From Nocardioides immobilis (GTDB lineage: Bacteria; Actinomycetota; Actinomycetes; Propionibacteriales; Nocardioidaceae): DNA of 64,000 bases. The notes beneath the pieces are model-generated. The model worked only from the letters and a program-made list of their open reading frames with translations. It was not told the origin of the DNA and ran no database searches. The stretch covers positions 1 through 64,000 of the forward strand of contig NZ_QXGH01000026.1 in assembly GCF_003515065.1 (NCBI RefSeq), written 5' to 3'. Each line of letters opens with the position of its first letter. Position 1 is the stretch's first letter. The translations under genes and the position numbers were made by a program. Shown piece after piece: positions 35,531-44,891 of this stretch.

Positions 35531-36394
35531 GTGGAGCAGGCCGGGCAACCCAGGCAGCAGCCCAGTCAACAGCACTGGCCCTATCCCCCGGTGACGGCGC
35601 ACCGGCGGGCAGTGTCCGAGGAGGAGTCGCGTCGCGCCAACGGTCCTGACTGGGACCGGTACGCCGACGAGTACCAGGCGACGCACGGCGACTTCCTCGG
35701 AGACATCGGCTTCGTGTGGGGTCCGGAGGGGCTGACCGAGGCCGACGCCGGCATCCTCGGACCGCTCGCCGACCGCGACGTGCTGGAGGTCGGATCCGGC
35801 GCCGGCCAGTGCTCACGGTGGATCCGCAGCCAGGGCGGCCGGGCCTTCGGGCTCGACCTCTCGCACCGCCAGCTGCAGCACTCGCTGCGGATCGACGACG
35901 CCACCGGCGTCGTGGTGCCGAGCGTGCGGGGCACCGCCACCGCGCTGCCGTTCGCGGACGGGAGCTTCGACGTCGTCTTCTGCGCGTTCGGCGCGCTCCA
36001 GTTCGTCGCCGACATCGAGCAGGCGGTCGCGGAGGCCGCGCGGGTGCTGCGACCGGGCGGTCGGTTCGCGTTCTCCATCACCCACCCGACACGCTGGATG
36101 TTCCCCGACGACCCGTCCGAGGAGGGCCTGACGGCGACCCAGTCGTACTGGGACCGGACGCCGTACGTCGAGGTCGATGACTCCACCGGGGTCATCGCGT
36201 ACGTCGAGCACCACCGCACCCTCGGCGACTGGGTCGCCCTGCTGGCCGCCGCCGGGTTCCGTCTCACCACGCTGCTCGAGCCCGAATGGCCGGCCGACCA
36301 CGACCGGCTGTGGGGCGGATGGTCCGCGGTCCGCGGGCGGCTGACGCCCGGTACGGCGATCTTCGGCGCCGATCTAGGGTCTCCCCGTGGATGA
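35531..36394 (+). CDS. Class I SAM-dependent methyltransferase 1
   Basis: 287 aa. Motif I DVLEVGSGAGQCSRWI near residue 80, motif II-like GLDLSHRQLQHS, and VLRPGGRFAFSITHPTRWMF after strand 5. Small-molecule methyltransferase (Methyltransf_11 type). First gene of a three-gene operon; overlaps the next gene by 8 bp. Substrate unknown. Confidence 0.82.
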   Translation: MEQAGQPRQQPSQQHWPYPPVTAHRRAVSEEESRRANGPDWDRYADEYQATHGDFLGDIGFVWGPEGLTEADAGILGPLADRDVLEVGSGAGQCSRWIRSQGGRAFGLDLSHRQLQHSLRIDDATGVVVPSVRGTATALPFADGSFDVVFCAFGALQFVADIEQAVAEAARVLRPGGRFAFSITHPTRWMFPDDPSEEGLTATQSYWDRTPYVEVDDSTGVIAYVEHHRTLGDWVALLAAAGFRLTTLLEPEWPADHDRLWGGWSAVRGRLTPGTAIFGADLGSPRG

Positions 36395-37085
36395 CGCTGA
36401 GATCGCCAAGTCGGCGGCGCTCGAGGAGCGCCACTGGTGGTACGCCGAACGGCGCGCGATGGTGCGCCGTACCGCCGCGGACTGGCCGACGGGGCGGGCG
36501 CTGGACGTCGGCTGCGCCGGCGGCGGCAACACCGCGGTGCTGCGGGACCTGGGCTGGTCGGTGACCGGGTTGGAGTACTCCCCCGCCGGCGCCGAGATCG
36601 CTGCGTCGCGGGGCCTGGACGTCGTCCGTGGTGACGCCACCGCGCTGCCGTTCCCCGACGCGTCCTTCGACCTGGTGATGGCGACCGACGTCTGGGAGCA
36701 CATCGAGGACGACGGCGCGGTCGCGCGGGAGACCGCGCGGGTGCTGCGCCCGGGCGGGCGAGCCCTCGTCGCCGTCCCCTGCAGCATGAAGCTGTGGAGC
36801 GGTCACGACGTCGCCCTCGGCCACTTCCGCCGCTACGAGCGCGACGAGCTCGCGCGCCTCGTCGCCGGCGTCGGCCTCGAGGTCGTCGACCTCCGGTCGT
36901 GGAACGTCCTGCTGCGCCCCGTCGTACGGGCCCGGCGGCGGAAGCGGAGCGAGGCCGAGAGCGAGATGGAGCCGGTGAACCCGGTCCTCAACGCCGGGCT
37001 CCGGACGGCGGTCGCGCTGGAGCGGGTGCTGCCGCTGCGGCGCCTGCCGGGAGTCAGCCTGGTGGTCTCGGCGCGCAAGCCGTGA
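36387..37085 (+). CDS. Class I SAM-dependent methyltransferase 2
   Basis: 232 aa. Motif I ALDVGCAGGGNTAVL near residue 38, DVVRGDATALPFPDASFDLVMATDVWEHIEDD and VLRPGGRALVAVP are typical. The N-terminal LEERHWWYAERR resembles methyltransferases of polysaccharide or glycolipid loci. Overlaps the flanking genes by 8 and 4 bp, so all three are translated together. Confidence 0.82.
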   Translation: MDDAEIAKSAALEERHWWYAERRAMVRRTAADWPTGRALDVGCAGGGNTAVLRDLGWSVTGLEYSPAGAEIAASRGLDVVRGDATALPFPDASFDLVMATDVWEHIEDDGAVARETARVLRPGGRALVAVPCSMKLWSGHDVALGHFRRYERDELARLVAGVGLEVVDLRSWNVLLRPVVRARRRKRSEAESEMEPVNPVLNAGLRTAVALERVLPLRRLPGVSLVVSARKP

Positions 37086-38014
37086 CGGCCGCGGGACGGT
37101 GGGTCGCCGACCCGACGATCGGATGGCGGATCCTGCTGACGGCGACCCTTCCCGAGGCACCCGGCATCCCCGCCGACCGCACCGCCGCCACGGCGGCCGA
37201 GCTGCGCCGGGCGCTGGTCATGCCGGCTCCCGAGCCCGTCCTGGTCGGCGTGGCCGGGCGCGACCTGGTGGTGTCGGCCCACCACAGCACCGTCGACGGG
37301 CTCGGCCTGCTCCGCATCCTGGAGCAGCTCGGGTACGGGCCGGCGACCTCCGCGGCGCGCGGGGTGGGCGACCGCCCTGCCGGTCATGGGTACGTCGGCA
37401 CCGTCGCCCGCCGCCTCGCGGAGGCTGCCTTCCGCCGTCCGGCGGCGATCCCGCCACCACGAACCGGCGCCCCGGTGGCCGGCGACACGATGGTCGAGGC
37501 GGAGGTCCCCGGATCGGTGCGCACCGCTGAGATCATCCACGCCGCCGGCCGGGCGGTCGCCGCGCTCGGCGCACGCCGGCACGTGGCGGTGGCGGTAGGG
37601 GCGAGGCGGGCCGCGGTGGGCGACGACCTCCAGGACCGCAGCGTCCTGCTCCGGCTCCGCGACGTCGAGCTGCTCGACCTCGCGGGGATCGAGCGAGCCC
37701 TGCGGGAGGCACCGGTCGAGCGGCCGCCTGTCAGCCGGTCCGGTGCCGTCGACCGGGTGGCAGCGGCGGGGATGCGGGTGCTGGCCCGCCGGCTCGGCTC
37801 GACCCTGCTCGTCTCCCACCTCGGCGAGGTGACCGCGCCCCAGGTCGACCGGATCGCGTTCCACCCGGTGACGGCAGGCGGCACGGGCATCTCGCTCGGC
37901 GCCGTGGGTCACCGCGGCCGCACCGTGATCAGCCTCCGTGCCCGTGCCTCCGACTGGGACGCCGACGGCCTCGAGCGGGTGCTCGAGGCCGTCGTGGGCA
38001 GGCTGGTGGATTAA
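37082..38014 (+). CDS. Condensation/acyltransferase-like protein
   Basis: 310 aa. Contains HHSTVDGLGLLRILEQLG, matching the HHxxxDG active-site motif of CoA-dependent acyltransferases and condensation domains (WES, PapA, NRPS C). The C-terminal half has STLLVSHLGEV and a strand-rich end. At 310 aa it is shorter than the usual 430-460. Coupled by GTGA to the methyltransferases. Acyl transfer onto a lipid or glycan is an inference from the motif. Confidence 0.6.
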   Translation: MTAAGRWVADPTIGWRILLTATLPEAPGIPADRTAATAAELRRALVMPAPEPVLVGVAGRDLVVSAHHSTVDGLGLLRILEQLGYGPATSAARGVGDRPAGHGYVGTVARRLAEAAFRRPAAIPPPRTGAPVAGDTMVEAEVPGSVRTAEIIHAAGRAVAALGARRHVAVAVGARRAAVGDDLQDRSVLLRLRDVELLDLAGIERALREAPVERPPVSRSGAVDRVAAAGMRVLARRLGSTLLVSHLGEVTAPQVDRIAFHPVTAGGTGISLGAVGHRGRTVISLRARASDWDADGLERVLEAVVGRLVD

Positions 38015-38059
38015 GCGGATCTCCCAGCCCGCCCGCTCCCTCCGGGAGCCGTCGGGGGC

Positions 38060-39046
38060 TCAGGCCGTGACCAGGGGCCGGTCCTGGTGGTCGCGGTCGG
38101 CGACGTCACTCTCCAGTCGCCGGTTGATGACCAGGCCGAGGCCCAGCAGCACTGCGCCGAGCACCAGCAGGATCATCGGAAACAGGACCCGCAACCCGCC
38201 GAGCAGCGTCGCCTTGCTGTCGACCTTCTCGACGTTCTCGTCGACCTGGGCGTCGGTGTACTCGACGGTCCCGACGAACGCGGGCACCCGCACGCCGTCG
38301 TACACCAGCTCCTGGGTCCGCTCCTCCACCCGGTCGATCGGCGAGCCGGTGACCGGCTCGACGTAGAACGTGCGCTTCATGGCGTAGACCACCTCGGCCG
38401 AGACCGAGGACTCGTCGGAGCCGAAGATCGACCCCGGAAGGTCCCGGGTCTGGACCACGGTCGGCTCGATCTCCTGCACGAACTTGTAGACCGTGACGCC
38501 CTGGATGTCGTCCTCGCCCTCGTACGTCGCCGGAACGGCCTCCCCGAGGGTGCCGTCCCACTGGTCGTAGTCCTTGCGCTCGGTGCCGAACGGGAACTTG
38601 TAGACCTGACCCTCGAACGTCGTCGGCACCCGCTCGAGCTCGTTGTCCTCGATGCGCCTGACCTCGACGAACGGGTCGCACTCGTCGCAGTCCACGGCCT
38701 CGCCGCTCGCTTCGCCGAACGGGACCCGCTCGGTGGACTTCTGGAACTCGGTGCCGTCGGCCCGCTCGATCGTGGTGAGGTTGACCCAGACCACGGCGCC
38801 CTCGGGCGCGTCCGCGTTGACGTCCTCGCGCGTGTCGGACGTGATGGAGAGGTCGTGGGTCTCGGCCGCGAGCACCTCGGGGTCGGAGTTGAAGATCTGG
38901 GCGCCGGTGGCCTCCAGGTCGGTCGTGCTGTTGTAGCCCTCAGGCACCTTGGCCAGCGCCGGGTAGGCGTAGAAGCGGGCCAGGCCCGCCGCGACGATGA
39001 GGAACACCCCCAGTCCGACGAGTGTGGGTCCGATCAGTCGACGCAT
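38060..39046 (-). CDS. DUF3068 (PorA-family) membrane protein
   Basis: 328 aa. N-terminal helix (about 5-27), a large extracytoplasmic domain rich in beta strands with CDECDPF, and a C-terminal helix (about 285-310) followed by a charged cytoplasmic tail. Two-helix topology and sequence fit DUF3068. Function unknown; its place next to two glycosyltransferases suggests an envelope role. Its start overlaps the GT4 stop. Confidence 0.82.
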   Translation of the reverse strand: MRRLIGPTLVGLGVFLIVAAGLARFYAYPALAKVPEGYNSTTDLEATGAQIFNSDPEVLAAETHDLSITSDTREDVNADAPEGAVVWVNLTTIERADGTEFQKSTERVPFGEASGEAVDCDECDPFVEVRRIEDNELERVPTTFEGQVYKFPFGTERKDYDQWDGTLGEAVPATYEGEDDIQGVTVYKFVQEIEPTVVQTRDLPGSIFGSDESSVSAEVVYAMKRTFYVEPVTGSPIDRVEERTQELVYDGVRVPAFVGTVEYTDAQVDENVEKVDSKATLLGGLRVLFPMILLVLGAVLLGLGLVINRRLESDVADRDHQDRPLVTA

Positions 39047-40293
39047 GTCGTTCCTCCCATGACGGCCACGCGTTCTTCTCGCGGGCGAGTTTGAGCGGCG
39101 GGCACGGGAGTGCGCACCGCAAGTGCTTCGTTCACCAGGCCGAGCGCCTGTCGACGCATCTGCGTCCAGTCGAACTGGTGGGCCCAGGCCTGGCAGGCCT
39201 CGAACCGCCGGGCCCGGTGCATCGGCAGGTCCGCCTCGGCGAGCGCCTCACGCAGCTGCGTGGTCAGCCGGCGGCCGACCTCGTCGAGGTCGTCGGCGTC
39301 GGGCACCAGCCAGCCGGTATCGCCCGGACGGATGGAGTCCCGGAGCCCCGGCACGTCGCGCGCCAGCGTCGGGACGCCGTGCCCCGCGGCCTCGATCACG
39401 GCCTGTCCCCAGCCCTCGGCGTCGGAGGCGCACACGTGCACCGCGGCGCGGGCGAGGAGCACCGCCTTGGTCGCCTCGTCGACGAAACCGTGGAAGGTGA
39501 CGCGGTGCGCGAGTCCGAGCCGGGCGACCAGGCCTTCGAGCTGGAGGCGCTCCGGTCCCTGACCGATGATGTCGAGCTGCAGCCGCGGACGCTCCGACCG
39601 CAGGGCGTCGAGGGCGTGGATGACCAGGTCGACCCGCTTGTGTGCGACCAGCCGGCCGAGCACCGCTACCCGGTCCGGGTCCTTGAGTGCCGGGTTGCCG
39701 GTCCCGGCGGGCGGGAGGTCCGCACCGTTGTGGAGCAGCCCGACCGGCCCGGTCCAGCCGAGCTGGCGGCGCATCTCCTCGACGGTCGACTCCGAGACGG
39801 CGACGACCCGGCTCCGGCCGTAGACCAGGGGCAGCAGGACCCGCTCCAACCATCGGCCGAGCGCCGCGACCAGTGCCGGGAAGTGCGTCGCGAACTGCTC
39901 CTGGTGGACGTGGTGCATCACCAGCAGCACCGGGGTACGGCGCCGCACGAACAGCGGCGCGAAGGACGGCAGCCCGCACGACGGGTCGATCACCGCGTCG
40001 ATGCGGCGCCGCCGGGCGATCAGCCGGAGCGCGGTGTGCGGGTAGAACGACAGCGCGCCACCGCGTCGTCGTACGACGATGCCGTCGCGGGTGTCCGTCG
40101 CCGCCTGGCCGCGATCGCGGGCGGTGAGGAACTCGACCTCGGCGCCGCCCTCGCGGAGAGCGCGGGCGAGCTGCCAGGCGTAGATCTCCGACCCGCCGGC
40201 CAGGGAGTGGTCGAGGTCGCGCCAGTTGACCACGACCACGCGCCGTCCGGCGAGCGGTGTCGGCCGCGGGAACGGCTCGGGCGCGGCGGCCAT
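39034..40293 (-). CDS. GT4-family glycosyltransferase
   Basis: 419 aa GT-B fold. N-terminal acceptor domain begins VVVVNWRDLDHSLAGGSEIYAW; the donor domain has DPDRVAVLGRLVAHKRVDLVI and the EX7E motif EGWGQAVIE. Transfers a sugar from a nucleotide donor, probably in cell-envelope glycan synthesis. ATG 40293 lies 1 bp from the GT2 stop. The tail overlaps the DUF3068 start. Confidence 0.87.
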   Translation of the reverse strand: MAAAPEPFPRPTPLAGRRVVVVNWRDLDHSLAGGSEIYAWQLARALREGGAEVEFLTARDRGQAATDTRDGIVVRRRGGALSFYPHTALRLIARRRRIDAVIDPSCGLPSFAPLFVRRRTPVLLVMHHVHQEQFATHFPALVAALGRWLERVLLPLVYGRSRVVAVSESTVEEMRRQLGWTGPVGLLHNGADLPPAGTGNPALKDPDRVAVLGRLVAHKRVDLVIHALDALRSERPRLQLDIIGQGPERLQLEGLVARLGLAHRVTFHGFVDEATKAVLLARAAVHVCASDAEGWGQAVIEAAGHGVPTLARDVPGLRDSIRPGDTGWLVPDADDLDEVGRRLTTQLREALAEADLPMHRARRFEACQAWAHQFDWTQMRRQALGLVNEALAVRTPVPAAQTRPREERVAVMGGTTCVD

Positions 40294-40294
40294 C

Positions 40295-41131
40295 TCAGGC
40301 CTCACCCAGGAGCGAGGCGGCGGCAGGAACGGCCAGCGCGACCGGCAGGGCGACGGGTGCGGGCAGCGGCATGGGGGACTGCACACGCACACCAACAGCC
40401 GCCCTGCCGGCGACTGGGGCACCGAGGTGCCGCGTGCGCCAGGCGATCGCAGCGAGCTCGGTGAAGGCGCCGGCGCCGTGGCGGGCCGGCACGAAGGTGG
40501 ACCCGGGCACGTCGGTCCAGGCCACGGGGATCTCGGCGATCCGGGCACCCACGGCACGCAGCCGGACCAGGAGCTCGACGTCGAAGGAGAAGCCGGTGGC
40601 AGCCAGGTCGCCGGCGACGGCGCGCGCGAACGCACCGCGCATCAGCTTGAAGCCGCACTGGGTGTCGGCGATGCCGGGCACCAGGAGCCGCGCGATGCGG
40701 CGGTAGGCCGCGGCGCCGGCCGCGCGGGTGCGGCAGCTCCGCACCTCGGCCACGGAGTGCGCGAGGCCGCGCGAGCCGATGACGACGTCGGCGCCGAGGT
40801 GGATCCGGCGCCACGCGTCGTCGATCGCGGCGAGGTCGGTCGCGCCGTCGGCGTCCATGAACGCCACCAGCTCGGCGTCGCTCGCGAGCAGGCCAGCACG
40901 GACCGCGGCACCCTTGCCGCGGCGGCCGCAGTGCACCACCCGGACCGGCAGCGCCGGCGTGGCCGCGGCGTGCGCGACCTCAGCGGTGCGGTCGGTGCTC
41001 CCGTTGTCGACGACGATCACCTCGACCTCGCCGAGCACCGACCGGCGCGCGGCGACGTACCGGCGCAGCGCGCGAAGCGTACGCGGCAGCCGAAGCTCCT
41101 CGTTGTACGCAGGAATGACGATATGCAGCAT
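40295..41131 (-). CDS. GT2-family glycosyltransferase (polyprenyl-phosphate sugar synthase-like)
   Basis: 278 aa GT-A fold: HIVIPAYNEELRLP, VVDNGSTDRT and FMDADGATD (DxD) followed by VIGSRG and the DTQCGFKLM motif typical of dolichol/polyprenyl-phosphate mannosyl- or glucosyltransferases. Would make a lipid-linked donor used by GT-C enzymes such as the AftD-like protein downstream in this locus. GGGAGGGT precedes the ATG. Confidence 0.87.
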   Translation of the reverse strand: MLHIVIPAYNEELRLPRTLRALRRYVAARRSVLGEVEVIVVDNGSTDRTAEVAHAAATPALPVRVVHCGRRGKGAAVRAGLLASDAELVAFMDADGATDLAAIDDAWRRIHLGADVVIGSRGLAHSVAEVRSCRTRAAGAAAYRRIARLLVPGIADTQCGFKLMRGAFARAVAGDLAATGFSFDVELLVRLRAVGARIAEIPVAWTDVPGSTFVPARHGAGAFTELAAIAWRTRHLGAPVAGRAAVGVRVQSPMPLPAPVALPVALAVPAAASLLGEA

Positions 41132-41235
41132 CGGACCCTCCCAAGCCGTCTGCGCCTGACCCGCCCCGCTCCCGAAGGGCGTTGTCTCCTAGGACGGTCG
41201 ACCGCGTGCTCCCCAGCTGCGGGCGACCGAGCTCG

Positions 41236-41367
41236 CTACTCGCTGGAGTAGCTGTACAGGTCAGACTTGTTGACGGGCTTCTGGTCCGGCTGCGCCGCCT
41301 GGACGCCGCCGACGAGCACGGCGCCGGCAGCGAGTGCTCCGACAATCGAAGAAATGATCAAGTTCAT
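41236..41367 (-). CDS. DUF2613-like small secreted/membrane protein
   Basis: 43 aa: MNLIISSIVGALAAGAVLVG is a helix or signal peptide, then VQAAQPDQKPVNKSDLYSYSSE. Resembles DUF2613 (Rv0236A), which also lies beside aftD in M. tuberculosis. Its own GGGAGGGGACC ribosome-binding site lies about 8 bases before ATG 41367, and a palindrome and a terminator-like hairpin lie upstream. It is, however, in frame with and not separated by a stop from the large gene upstream (41236-43143). Confidence 0.65.
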   Translation of the reverse strand: MNLIISSIVGALAAGAVLVGGVQAAQPDQKPVNKSDLYSYSSE

Positions 41368-43143
41368 GCGAAAGGTCCCCTCCCAAAGACCCCTCACGAC
41401 CCGGCTATGCAGGCCGTGTGACCCGGTCACGATGAGTGACGCAGGTCTCTCACGACGGATTCTGACGGCCCCGCCCGACAAAAGCAAAACCGCCGACGCG
41501 GCGTGTCCGGTAACGATCAGGACAATTGTCCCGGATCCGATATCGCGGTCGCGCCCCACGGTCACCGGAGGATCTGCGGCAGGGATCGCGATCAGGGCCA
41601 GTTCATCGCCCTCGTGGACGACGCGTCCCTCGGGCCGCTCCACCGCCGCCATGCCCTTCTCGACGACCACCCAGTGCACGCCGGCCGCGCGCAGCGCCGC
41701 GGCCGGATCGGCAGCCGCCAGCGCGCGTCGTACCTCCTCGACCCGGGGGTCCTCGGCCGGCACCACGCCGTCGTCGAGGAGCACCCGGTCGTCGACGAGG
41801 ACCTCACCGGGGAAGAAGCGCGGCGCCGGGTCGAGCACGGCACGCCGGTGGTTCCAGTCGTAGCCGCGGTACGACCCCGCCCACGGCAGTACGACGACGC
41901 GGCCCGGGTCGTCCCCGAGCGCGTCCGCGACCTCGTCCCACTCCGACGGGTACGACGACCGCTCCAGCTCCCCCGCGGCTCCCCAGGCGAGTGCCGGGAG
42001 CAGCAGCGCCGGAGCGACCACGATCAGCCCGACGACGGACCAGAGCGCGCCCCGGCCCGGTCGGACCTGCTCCCGCACGGCCGTCGCGGCACCGGCCGCG
42101 CCGAGCGCGAGCACGACGGCCAGCGGGGCGAGGAACCGGTGCGAGTCACGCAGCAACGCGAGCCCCGGCAGCCGCGAGGCCAGGTCCTCGAGCACCTCGG
42201 CGCCGCCGGGGACGGCGGGCGCGGCCGCGATCACGAGAGCGCCGATCCCGAGCGCGGCCAGCCGGCGCCACTCCCCCGGATGCTCCCGGACCGCGCGGCG
42301 CAGCCCCGCCGCCGCGGCGACGGTGAGCAGGCACGAGAGCACGACCAGGACGGACCCGGTGCGGGCGTCGGGCAGGATCGAGGTCTTCCAGATGCCGCCG
42401 AGCGAGGCGAGGCTCGCCAGCAGTCCCGCGCCCGACTCCGCCCGCGCCGCGAAGCCGGCGAAGACGCCGTCCGTGGACACCTCGACCGCGTCGGCGGTCA
42501 CGGCCGGCACCAGCCAGGTCAGGTTCGCGACCACGCCGACGACGGCCGTCACCAGCCAGGTCGCCCGGTCACGGGTGAGGCCGAGGACGGCCAGCACCAC
42601 CGCGGCCATCACGCCGCTGGACGGGCTGCACACCGCCGCGACCGTGACCGCGATCGCGGCCTCGGCCCAGCCGCGCCGGGGATCGGCGCGGAGCCGCCGG
42701 GCGGCCAGCACGACCCAGGGCAGGGCGAGGTAGCCGAGCAGGATGGCCCACTGTCCGATGAGCAGCCGCTCGTAGACCCAGGGGTTCCACAGCAGCAGCG
42801 TGATCGCGGCTGCCCGCGCGAACCACGCGTGGTCGCGCGTGGCCCGGCCGATGCCGACGCCGCCGAGCACGAAGCCGCCGACGAGCAACCCTCGCTGGAC
42901 CCAGCTCCCGGGCACGACCTGGGTGACGAGGGAGACCAGCGCGTCCATCGGCACCGCCCGCGGGAGCGCGCCGTCCAGGCCGAGCCAGGCGGCCTTCCAC
43001 GGCTGCTCGGGGACGAAGACCATGTCTCCGAACAGCCAGTAGCCGGGGCCGAGCAGCAGCGGGCCGAACACCACCAGCGCGAGCCCGGCACTCCAGGCCA
43101 CGTCGAAGGCAGTCGCGACAGTCGCGCGACTCGGTCGTCTCAC
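41236..43143 (-). CDS. Large multi-pass membrane protein of the glycan locus (C-terminus merges with DUF2613-like frame)
   Basis: Up to 635 aa from GTG 43143 (GTGA overlap with the upstream stop). About 12 membrane segments in the first 400 residues, including LTRDRATWLVTAVVGVVANL, then a soluble part ending ELALIAIPAADPPVTVG, and a further hydrophobic stretch TIVLIVTGHAASAVLLLSGG. GT-C glycosyltransferase-like topology; family not certain. No stop codon separates it from the small DUF2613-like peptide, although a hairpin with T tract and a palindrome fall inside the last 100 codons. The biological C-terminus is therefore doubtful: expected near residue 545-595. Confidence 0.7.
   Translation of the reverse strand: MRRPSRATVATAFDVAWSAGLALVVFGPLLLGPGYWLFGDMVFVPEQPWKAAWLGLDGALPRAVPMDALVSLVTQVVPGSWVQRGLLVGGFVLGGVGIGRATRDHAWFARAAAITLLLWNPWVYERLLIGQWAILLGYLALPWVVLAARRLRADPRRGWAEAAIAVTVAAVCSPSSGVMAAVVLAVLGLTRDRATWLVTAVVGVVANLTWLVPAVTADAVEVSTDGVFAGFAARAESGAGLLASLASLGGIWKTSILPDARTGSVLVVLSCLLTVAAAAGLRRAVREHPGEWRRLAALGIGALVIAAAPAVPGGAEVLEDLASRLPGLALLRDSHRFLAPLAVVLALGAAGAATAVREQVRPGRGALWSVVGLIVVAPALLLPALAWGAAGELERSSYPSEWDEVADALGDDPGRVVVLPWAGSYRGYDWNHRRAVLDPAPRFFPGEVLVDDRVLLDDGVVPAEDPRVEEVRRALAAADPAAALRAAGVHWVVVEKGMAAVERPEGRVVHEGDELALIAIPAADPPVTVGRDRDIGSGTIVLIVTGHAASAVLLLSGGAVRIRRERPASLIVTGSHGLHSRVVRGLWEGTFRMNLIISSIVGALAAGAVLVGGVQAAQPDQKPVNKSDLYSYSSE
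41418..41430. promoter_or_regulatory. Palindrome upstream of the DUF2613-like gene
   Basis: GTGACCCGGTCAC is a perfect 6+6 inverted repeat with one central base, about 50 bp before ATG 41367. Possible operator for a separate promoter of the small gene. Confidence 0.35.
41480..41503 (-). terminator. Candidate terminator inside the extended reading frame
   Basis: On the minus strand CGCCG-CGT-CGGCG is followed by GTTTTGCTTTT. Short 5-bp stem but a good T tract. Together with the GGACAATTGTCC palindrome at 41520-41531 just before it, this looks like intergenic DNA rather than coding sequence. Confidence 0.4.
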
Positions 43144-44891
43144 TGCTCCTCCGGGAGGCCGGCGGCGACCTCGGTGACGCAGACGTCGCCGCGGCCGTCG
43201 CCCGTCAGCACGAGCTCGTCGACCTCACCGTCGATGTCCGGCAGCACCAGCCACACCTCGTTCGGCCCACGCCGGGCGAGGAACTCGGCGCTCCAGTCCG
43301 CGACCGCGACCTCGACCGTGGACTCGACGCCCGAGTAGTAGCGCACCCGCAGCAGCACCCGACCGTCCACCGGGGTGGCCAGCTCGACCTCGGTGGAGCC
43401 GCCGGAGACGGCGTACCCGCAGTCGTCGTCGGGACCCGGCTCGCTCGCCACCCGGCCGACCAGCTCGATCGGGCGGAGGCTGCCGTCCTCCGCCACGGTC
43501 CGCAGCCGGGGCGACGGCTGGTCGAACGCGGGCAGCTCCGGCAGCGGCCCGAGGATCACCGAGTAGCGGTTGTCGTCGCCGACGAGCGGCAGCACCAGCT
43601 CGGCGGGTGCGGGCCCGTCGAAGATCACCTGGGTCGGGTCGGCGGCCAGGTCGGCACGGAGGTTGGTGACGAAGTCCCGGTCCTGCTTGTTCTGGAAGTG
43701 CGGCACGAGCAGCGCCGTACCGAAGGCCGAGGCGACGCCGTACGACGCCAGCAGCCCGCCGACCCCCAGCGCCCGGCGCCGGCTCGTGGCCGGTGCCGGC
43801 CACGACGGGGCGCCCCGGAGACACAGCGCGACGCAGACGACGGCGGCGTGGAGGGTGTCGGAGGAGTAGCGCGGGTCGAGCCCGATGATCTGCCCGAAGC
43901 CGGACCGGCCGGCGAGGAGCAGCCCGAGGTCCGCGGCGACGTACCCGGCCAGCACGGCCAGCCCCCACCGGCGCGCGGGCCCGCCGCGCCACAGCAGCAG
44001 CCCGGCGACGGCCACGACGAGGATCACGCTGACCACCGTCACCCAGGTGGCCGGCACGACGGCGCCGCCGGCCGTGGCGCCGTCCCACGGCCCTCCGACC
44101 AGGCCGGGCGCGACGCTCCTGCCGACGAAGGACCAGGACACCTCGAGCTGCTGCCGGGCGGTGCCGCCCCCGCCCTCGACGTCGGTCAGCAGCCCGTGGA
44201 GGACCAGGAACCCGGCTGCGGTGGCGACCATCGCCAGCCACAGCCACCGGTAGCGGCGCACGGCCGCGACCAATCGGCGCCAGCCGCTGGCCTCGTCGGC
44301 CAGCGCGACCGCGACGCCGAAGACGAGCGGCGGGATGAGGACCGCGCGTTCGTGCCACAGCAGCGCGACCGCGGTGACCAGCACGATCCCGGCCGCGTTG
44401 ACCCAGCCCCGGCCGTCACCCTGGCGCCACCGGACGAGCAGCCAGACAGCGGCGAGCGAGCAGAGCACGTGCGGCCACAGGAACATCGCGGCGCTCCACC
44501 ACAGCGTCGGCGCCAGCGTCATCGGCGCCCACGCGAAGACCGCGAGCAGCACCACCCGCGACCACTGCTCTTCCAGCAGCCGGGACAGGATCAGCCAGAC
44601 GAGGACGGTCGCAGCGAGGTTGACCGCGAGGATCGCCGCCGCGATCACCGCCCAGTCGTACGGCGCGTGGTGCGCGACCAGCCAGAGCGTCAACTGCTGG
44701 AACGGGTTGACGTGGCCGGCGAAGTCCGAGAACAGGTAGTCCCAGCCGAGGTCGGCCCGGTGGGCCCGGCCGGTCATGTAGAAGTCGTCCTGGTTGAAGT
44801 ACGAGCCGGCCAGCAGCCGGCCGCGCACGACCAGCATCACCGCGATCACGCCGATCGCGGCCGCGCCCTGGCGTCCGCGCCACGCGTTCAT
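43140..44891 (-). CDS. Large multi-pass membrane protein, GT-C/YfhO-like
   Basis: 583 aa with about 11-12 hydrophobic helices in residues 10-400 and a soluble C-terminal beta-rich part (about 460-580, RVLLRVRYYSGVESTVEV). The first periplasmic loop SYFNQDDFYMTGRAH has the acidic residues typical of GT-C glycosyltransferases near the first helix. AGGAGGGAG precedes ATG 44891; the gene overlaps aftD by 4 bp and the next gene by 4 bp. Donor and acceptor unknown. Confidence 0.72.
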   Translation of the reverse strand: MNAWRGRQGAAAIGVIAVMLVVRGRLLAGSYFNQDDFYMTGRAHRADLGWDYLFSDFAGHVNPFQQLTLWLVAHHAPYDWAVIAAAILAVNLAATVLVWLILSRLLEEQWSRVVLLAVFAWAPMTLAPTLWWSAAMFLWPHVLCSLAAVWLLVRWRQGDGRGWVNAAGIVLVTAVALLWHERAVLIPPLVFGVAVALADEASGWRRLVAAVRRYRWLWLAMVATAAGFLVLHGLLTDVEGGGGTARQQLEVSWSFVGRSVAPGLVGGPWDGATAGGAVVPATWVTVVSVILVVAVAGLLLWRGGPARRWGLAVLAGYVAADLGLLLAGRSGFGQIIGLDPRYSSDTLHAAVVCVALCLRGAPSWPAPATSRRRALGVGGLLASYGVASAFGTALLVPHFQNKQDRDFVTNLRADLAADPTQVIFDGPAPAELVLPLVGDDNRYSVILGPLPELPAFDQPSPRLRTVAEDGSLRPIELVGRVASEPGPDDDCGYAVSGGSTEVELATPVDGRVLLRVRYYSGVESTVEVAVADWSAEFLARRGPNEVWLVLPDIDGEVDELVLTGDGRGDVCVTEVAAGLPEEQ

